A stretch of DNA of 64,000 bases from Riptortus pedestris (Eukaryota; Arthropoda; Insecta; Hemiptera; Alydidae): positions 205,605,001-205,669,000 of the forward strand of contig CM032228.1 of NCBI GenBank assembly GCA_019009955.1. Reading direction: 5' to 3'. The notes under the pieces are model-generated. The model did not search any database, had not been told where the DNA came from, and saw only the letters and a program-made list of their open reading frames with translations. The position numbers and the translations under genes are program-made. This document shows, in pieces, positions 57,970 through 64,000 of this stretch (positions are counted from its first letter, which is position 1; every line of letters begins with the position of its first letter).

Positions 57970-58762
57970 TATATATATAAGGGATCTCATTTTCGTCATT
58001 TCCTGGGTATGATCATGGACATTTGAGGAAATTTGTAGAAAATCGTGTCATGGGAACAACCTCAATGACAGATTTCCACATACTGTTATAAGACACTTGT
58101 GTTCTTTCATGACATATTCTCTATTTCTAAGGGGTAAAAAAATCGATGAGTAGTAGTGGGGAGGGGGGGTTACTGAAGACTGAAGCAATAAGTTGCCTAA
58201 CATTTCCATTATGAAAAAAGTCCGTCACGCAGGGGCTGCGTAAACTAAGCAGATTTCCCACGAGAAGTTTTACAATAGAGAAATCTGCCTAATAACAACT
58301 GTAGTAGTAAGAAACCTCTAAACCTAAAACATTATTTAGGGCGTAATAACCCAGTAGTTTCTAGCCCCAAAAAACAGTTAACCTAACCTCTAAACCTATT
58401 CACGAGGGACGAATAGTTATGGAAACGGCCGCCAGAGCTCTCGGCGGAAAGTCCGAACATACCCTACTGGTGACCACACGCAGAATACAAATGCAAATAT
58501 CTCGGTTAATATTCAAGATACAGAATAAATGTATAGAACAATATTTATAGTAAATTTAATTTGCAATAAGATTTATTCTATACAATGTTTCGATCCGACG
58601 CATAATAACGGAGATATTTTGAATTTTCAAAAATCCCCCCTCTAAACCCCCCCCTCCCTCTTTTCCGATTTCAGCCATTAACGAACTTGATCTTCCTTTT
58701 TACATTAAATTCCGAGTTGGGTAAAGATCAAATAAAAATTGCGACCGCTAGAGCGTTAACAG

Positions 58763-58826
<64 letters not shown>

Positions 58827-59781
58827 GAACGGACCTCATTTTCGTCATCTCCTGGGTAGGATCGATGGACATTTGAAGAAATTTTCCCTTAAGGGAAATC
58901 TGCTAAAACGTATACCAGAACTTTTGAAGTCCATCAATAACTTAAGATTGGTTCTATAAAATCTTAGATCGGACTCATTATAACAGATATATTTTGAATT
59001 TTCAAATCCCCCTTTCCCTGTAAATCCCCACTATTCCATGTACATTTCAGCCAATAACAAATATAATATTTAGTGTTTACTGAAACTGTTAAATATCGAT
59101 TAAGGTAAAGATTAAATAAACATTTTCGAGAGAAGAATAGAAATTATTAATTGATTGCTTCATCATACAACAAGTTAGCATAATAAAGTTTACTTGAAAA
59201 CAATATTTGGTATTTTAGCATAGAATAAAATGGCCCATTATATAACAAGGTATGACATGAGTAAGTTTGGGGGTTTATTAAATGCTGAAAACTAAAATAC
59301 ACAAATATCACTGGTAATGTCATGAAAATATGAATATAACATTATTTAAAGGTATTTGCACTTGCAACAAGATTAGTTTTATATAATTTTTTGATCTACC
59401 TTATAATAACTGAGATATTTTTGTTGCCCCTTTTAAACCCCCCCCCTCCCTCCAACTGGTTCGATTTAGCACTTAACGAACTTGATCTATTTCGAAATTT
59501 AAAAATATCTCTTTAATTATAAGTCGGGTCGAAATATTTTATAGAACAAATATTGCTAAAATATTGATGCTCTATACATTTTTTCATGACTCATTTATTA
59601 AGAGTAATTCGTATTTGCCTGATTTTAGCCTTCTATAGACCCCCACTTCTACTCATCCGTTTTAGCAGATTTCCCTTAGGGGAAATCAGCTATTGAGGTC
59701 GTACTCATGACGCGATTTTCGAAAAATGTCTTCAAATGTCCATCGATCCTACCCAGGAGATGACGAAAATGAGGTCCCTTC

Positions 59782-59840
<59 letters not shown>

Positions 59841-60367
59841 TATATATATTTGTCTTTTAATGCTCTAGCGGTCGCAATTTTTGTTTGATCGTTACCAAAC
59901 TCGATATTTAAACGTTTTATGCAAAAAGACAGATCAAGTTCGTTAATGGCTGAAATCACACCAGTGAAGGGGGGGATTTTCGAAAATATCTCCGTTACCA
60001 TACGTCGGATCAAAATTTGTACAGAACCAATCTTATTGTAAATTAAATTTACTATAAATATTGTTATATACATTTATTCTCTATCTTGAATACTAACCGA
60101 GATATTTGCATTTTTATTAATTGTGGGGCGATAACGGATGACTGAATTTCCCGCCAAAAGCTAGTTCGGCCATTTGCCATAACTGTTTGGCTCACGTATG
60201 GAGATTTCTCTATTGTATAACTTCACGTGGGAAATCTGCTTAGTTTACGCAGCCCCTGCGTGACGGACTTTTTAAAATTAGATATTCGAAATATATGGTG
60301 GGGTGAGATTATTAGTGTGCCTTATCAGCATATGGGAAATCTGCTTTCTTTAACCTGAATGACGAAC
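57526..60367. mobile_element. Composite TIR repeat, outer element
   Basis: The left end is GTTTATCAAGCAGGGGCTGC then GTAAACTAAGCAGATTCCCC and TAGTGCTGGTATAACAC. The right end is the inverted GTGTGCCTTATCAGCATATG then GGAAATCTGC and GACGAAC. This variant has the CTGGTATAACAC subterminal form. A second element of the other variant (58220-60268) sits inside it near its right end. Internal modules include a (TA)n tract at 57921-57979, CTCATTTTCGTCATTTCCTG and CCTCAATGACAGATTTCC. No transposase was seen. Confidence 0.65.
58220..60268. mobile_element. Composite TIR repeat, inner element
   Basis: Strong inverted ends. The left is GTCCGTCACGCAGGGGCTGC then GTAAACTAAGCAGATTTCCC and ACGAGAAGTTTTACAATAGA. 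The right is the inverse, ending GCGTGACGGAC, each next to a run of A or T. At 2049 bp it is largely an inverted arrangement of shared modules around (TA)n tracts at 58771-58821 and 59790-59849. The modules are CGCTCTAGCGGTCGCAATTT with ATTGCGACCGCTAGAGCGTT, and CATTTTCGTCATCTCCTGGG with its inverse. It has no coding sequence. The terminal layout is that of a DNA transposon, but the family is unknown to me. Confidence 0.7.
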
Positions 60368-60368
60368 T

Positions 60369-61236
60369 TTTAGGATATAGGACTTTATTTGATTAATGGT
60401 GATTGTGTAAGCACGCAAGGTTGTTATTGTTATGAAGAGAAAACATAGCTTTCTTATTTATGAATGAGAAGTGCAAATTCAAATGTGCGCGTGTTTCTGC
60501 ATCTTGTATGGTATCATTGGATTCCTATTTCTCGACATTGGAGTTCTTAATTTGTGGCATGCACCGGGCCAACCCTTTTGTTTCTTTGTTTGTGCCAAGA
60601 AAAAACCCTGTATGTATATTAATGGACGGCTGGTTTGAAATTCACCTTGTCTAACTTGACAAAGGTGTTTTAGTAATGCGACGTCTTTCATTCATAGGTC
60701 ATAGGATAGCATCGAGAAACAAAGTTAAGGGCATCGACCAGCTAAAGGAAAGTTAGATACAGGAAAAAACCTTGTCGAATTGGATTATTCATTTCATTAC
60801 AAGGCTTTAGCGGGACGGAACCGTTGTTTTTAGCGCGTCTTGTTCAAATGTAAAGGAGCTAATACTGTTGAAATAATTCTGCTCTTCTTGATTTATCAGG
60901 AACAGACAGCTTGCGGATATTCTTTGATGGAAACAGAAATATTCTTCAATTCGTGACGTAATACACTTTATGCTTCAGGCTGAGAACATGCTGAGCTTCA
61001 TGGTAAATAACGTAAAAAATAGGACGCACTGAATCATGTTAGGAGAGAAGGCTAAATGCTTAAAAGACATTTAATGACAAAGGTGTTGCGATGTGATCCC
61101 AAATACACAAGATAGGCTATGTGAGGTATCCCGTTGCAAACTTGATGCCTGGCAATTTCAAGCAAGCCCAGAGATCAGCTGCATATAGTCGTATTTAACA
61201 CTTACTTGGCTGGGGAATTCACACAATTATAACTTT
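60369..61236. other. Intergenic, no feature recognised
   Basis: More balanced base composition than its surroundings. Two opposed open frames of 64 and 70 codons near 60.46-60.69 kb show no domain. Confidence 0.45.
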
Positions 61237-62290
61237 CTAGCTGAGATAGCCGGCTTCGCCGGGAATTCATTTGAGGCTGAATGGTGATGGTATTTTTTTG
61301 GCAAGCCTTTACTTTGCACAATATTTAGACATTTACCGGTCCCAGTGTTTAGGGGTTTATACCCATCGTTGCTGTAGATTTTTTAATAATAAAACTAATT
61401 TTTTTATGTAAGACTTCACTGTCCTCCATATTGTCATATTTCCCGTCTCCTGTGCATTATGCATAGCTTTGAATTATTAAGGTCAAAATATTAACATAGA
61501 TTTGAATTAATTTTTCCAGGTGAGGTACCTGGTAGTTCATATTGGAAAGAATTGATGAGCATATCAATATTATACGCAAATTATTTGCTTCATACATTGT
61601 TCCCGAAAAAATGTAAAAAAACAAAAGTTACTCTAAATAACAAAGTAAACAACTTTTGTTATGAGCACGTTTGTCGAAAAACAAATAGACAACGAAATTT
61701 GGGAATTTTTATTTCAGGCCTCCCTTATAACCCCCACTCCCGTTCGAACCTAAAAATTTTAATATAGCTTATAATCATGGAAGAATTAATGCTAATTGAC
61801 ATACCGAGTTTTGTTAAGTTCGGTTCAATCGTTAGTGCCCAATAAAATTGTTGGCTCCCGCTAAAGTTTTAGCGTATATCTTGTTTATACCTTGTTATAG
61901 GAAAAAAGTGAATATAACAAAAGTTACTCTAAATAACAAAATAAACAACTTTTGTTATGAGCATATTTGCCAAAAAACCTATTGGTTTCCTATTGGAAAC
62001 GAAATCTCGCTATTTTTAATTTCAGGCCTCCCTTATAACCCCCACTCCTGTTCGTCTTAGAGAAAATTAATATAGTCTAAAGTCTAAGTTGGGTTAGTAG
62101 TAATATACATACCTAGTTTCATAAAATTCGGTTCAGTCGTTTTTGCGTGAAAAGGTAACACACAAACAAATAAAGAAACAAACAAACACACATCAAAGAA
62201 ACAAAATACAGTTATGGTGTCTATGACATGTGAAACGAAAAGTTATCGTGAAATTTCGAGAAAAAAATCAATGTAAAGACAGAGGTTACA

Positions 62291-62340
<50 letters not shown>

Positions 62341-62342
62341 GA
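61237..62342 (-). mobile_element. Non-autonomous Helitron, complete
   Basis: On the minus strand it starts TCTATATACATATATA (preceded by A), then AACTTGTAACCTCTGTC. It ends TCCCGGCGAAGCCGGCTATC then TCAGCTAG. CCGGCGAAGCCGG is the 3' hairpin. At 1106 bp it is the sister copy of 51500-52584. Its (TA)n tract near the 5' end (62294-62335) has expanded. Confidence 0.88.
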
Positions 62343-63095
62343 TTACGAAGAAGGACAACTTAGCTATAGTTGTTGCTGTTCTCGTTGAAGAAAAGCATTT
62401 GCATCAGATATTCACATAGATCTTTTGAAATCTCCTCTATGAGGCAGCTAGGTTCTGAATCTACAAAATGCTAGTTGTTGAACAGGAAATGGCACGAATT
62501 CTATTGATCCCACGCTGACGAGTGGATTCTATTGTATTATTCAGTTAATAATTGAAGGCTATAACAAGACTCAATAAGAGGTTCAAATATGTCATATTAA
62601 GAATTAGCTGGCATATCATGAAACCCTTCATCATATGGAACCTGAAATACCAAATTATTTTCACTGTACTATTACTGTGTGAGTTATATGCAAATAGGTG
62701 CGATGACGTTATTATTTAAGATTATACGTTATTAACTGGAATCTTTATTCCATCTATGCCTTACTCGATTTGTAACTGTTTATTCAACACATAATCATAT
62801 TAGTTAATGGCTGAAACCGAATGAGGAAGAGGGTGGGGTTCGAAAATTCTAAATATCTCCCATATTATGAGTCGTATCGAAAAATGTTATGGAAACAATC
62901 TTTTTAAACTATTGGGGTTTCTCTGTATTTTTTGTAACTCAAATATTAAGCGAGTACTTTCTTGTTCTCAGTATTCATTTTCTACTCATCGTTTTTTTTT
63001 AGGTAGAAAAAGAGAATATTTGTGATGAGATCAATAGCCTGTCATATCAGCAGATGGAAAATTTGCTTAGTTTATTCAGCTCCTGGGTGACGGAC
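62343..63095. mobile_element. Composite TIR repeat, right part
   Basis: The right terminus ends CAGCTCCTGGGTGACGGAC at 63095, next to T's. Inside are AATGGCTGAAACCGAATGAG and AATATCTCCCATATTATGAG modules from about 62.8 kb. No left terminus was found. Confidence 0.5.
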
Positions 63096-63199
63096 TTTTT
63101 TCTTGGACTATTTCCTTTAAAATTTCAAAATTCTCATTATGATGAAACAAACTGCTAATCTTAACACGGCTAATTTAATAAATAAGTACACAACTACGA

Positions 63200-63310
63200 T
63201 GTGGTCTTGCGCTTCTTGCAATTTCCTTTAAGGGAAATAAGCTATTGTGTTTGTACTCAAGACGCGATTTTGGAAAAATGTTCTCAAATGTCCATCGATC
63301 CTACCTATGA

Positions 63311-63352
<42 letters not shown>

Positions 63353-63771
63353 CTGTTACTGCTCTAGCGGTCGCATTTCTGTCTCATCGTTACCAAACTG
63401 GTTGTATAAGTGTTTCATGTAAAGCTAAAGATCAAGTTCATTATCGTCTGAAATAGGACCTAGAAATGTTAAAAATCTAAATTTTTCCGTAATTATACGT
63501 CGGATCGAAGAATTGTATAGAATCAATCTTATTGAAATTTTAAGTGCATATAAATGTTGTTAAATAGATGTTTTCTGTCCTCATATATTAAGAGTAATTC
63601 GTATTTGGTTGATTTTAGTCTTCTATAGACCCCCACTTCTACTCATGAGTTTTAGCAGATTTCCCTTAAGGGAAATCTGCTATTGAGGTCGTACTCATGA
63701 CACGAGTTTTGAAAAGTTTCCTCAAATGTCCATCAATCCTTCCCAGGAGATGACGAAAATGAGGTCCGTTC

Positions 63772-63814
<43 letters not shown>

Positions 63815-64000
63815 TATATGTCTGTTAACGCTCTAGCGGTCGCAATTTTTGTTTGATCGGTACCAAACTTGATATATAATCGTTTTATGTAAAAAGAAAG
63901 ATCAATTTCGTTAATGGCTGAAATCGGACCAGTGGGAGGGGGGGTTTAAAAAGGGGATTTTTGAAAATCGAAATATCTCCGTTATTATGCGTCGGATCAA
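63200..64000. repeat. Tandem composite-family modules, runs off the edge
   Basis: Two consecutive copies of a module of about 450-550 bp. Each runs TTTCCCTTAAGGGAAAT-like palindrome, CTATTGAGGTCGTACTCATG, CAAATGTCCATCGATCCTAC, (TA)n, GCTCTAGCGGTCGCAATTTT, GTTAATGGCTGAAATCGGAC and ATATCTCCGTTATTATGCGT. The second copy is cut by the window end. (TA)n tracts lie at 63313-63349 and 63778-63812. Confidence 0.75.
63654..63681. repeat. 28-bp perfect palindrome
   Basis: AGCAGATTTCCCTT followed by its exact inverse. The half-site AGCAGATTTCCC is also part of the terminal motif of the composite family. Confidence 0.95.

Noticed and set aside
58380..58490. Possible gypsy leader (TACTGGTGACCACACG)
   Set aside because: Short similarity to a common retroelement phrase only. 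It lies inside the composite repeat, with no supporting coding sequence.

Overview
This window is nuclear DNA from an arthropod, almost certainly an insect. It is AT-rich. Its genes are split by GT-AG introns, it has long microsatellites, and it is full of decayed transposons. A hemipteran is my best guess, because a CUB plus trypsin-like secreted protease of this layout is common in bug saliva and venom. That guess is weak and nothing in the sequence fixes the species.

Three protein genes are supported. (1) About 1-14.8 kb, plus strand: the 3' end of liprin-alpha, the synaptic scaffold. Seven exons (4736-13926) cover the basic linker, all three SAM domains and the stop codon. The 5' part lies to the left of the window. 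(2) About 29.3-38.4 kb, plus strand: a six-exon classical short-chain dehydrogenase of the retinol dehydrogenase 11-14 type, 341 residues, with all catalytic motifs. (3) 46.6-55.9 kb, minus strand: a six-exon secreted CUB plus S1 serine protease, 403 residues. It has signal peptide, activation site and catalytic triad, and a TATA box just upstream. The three genes have no evident functional link.

The rest is mostly mobile DNA. There is a mariner relic (3.2-4.3 kb), a Tc1 relic (12.4-12.7 kb) and a fold-back MITE (16.1-16.7 kb). A relic of a DUF4817-type transposase lies at 19.4-19.95 kb, and a 28-bp minisatellite at 20.6-21.8 kb. A pogo-like element lies at 24.4-25.7 kb, two LINE relics in the dehydrogenase intron, and an internally deleted piggyBac with TTAA flanks at 39.2-40.6 kb. 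Three Helitrons of one family are present (27.1, 51.5-52.6 and 61.2-62.3 kb), plus about twelve copies of one tRNA-derived SINE.

The least familiar component is a composite repeat family with a shared terminal motif (GTCCGTCACGCAGGGG then AAGCAGATTTCCC). It has about 13 termini in this window, including one element nested inside another at 57.5-60.4 kb. Its internal modules are organised around (TA)n tracts. I do not recognise this family, and it is the best candidate here for something undescribed.
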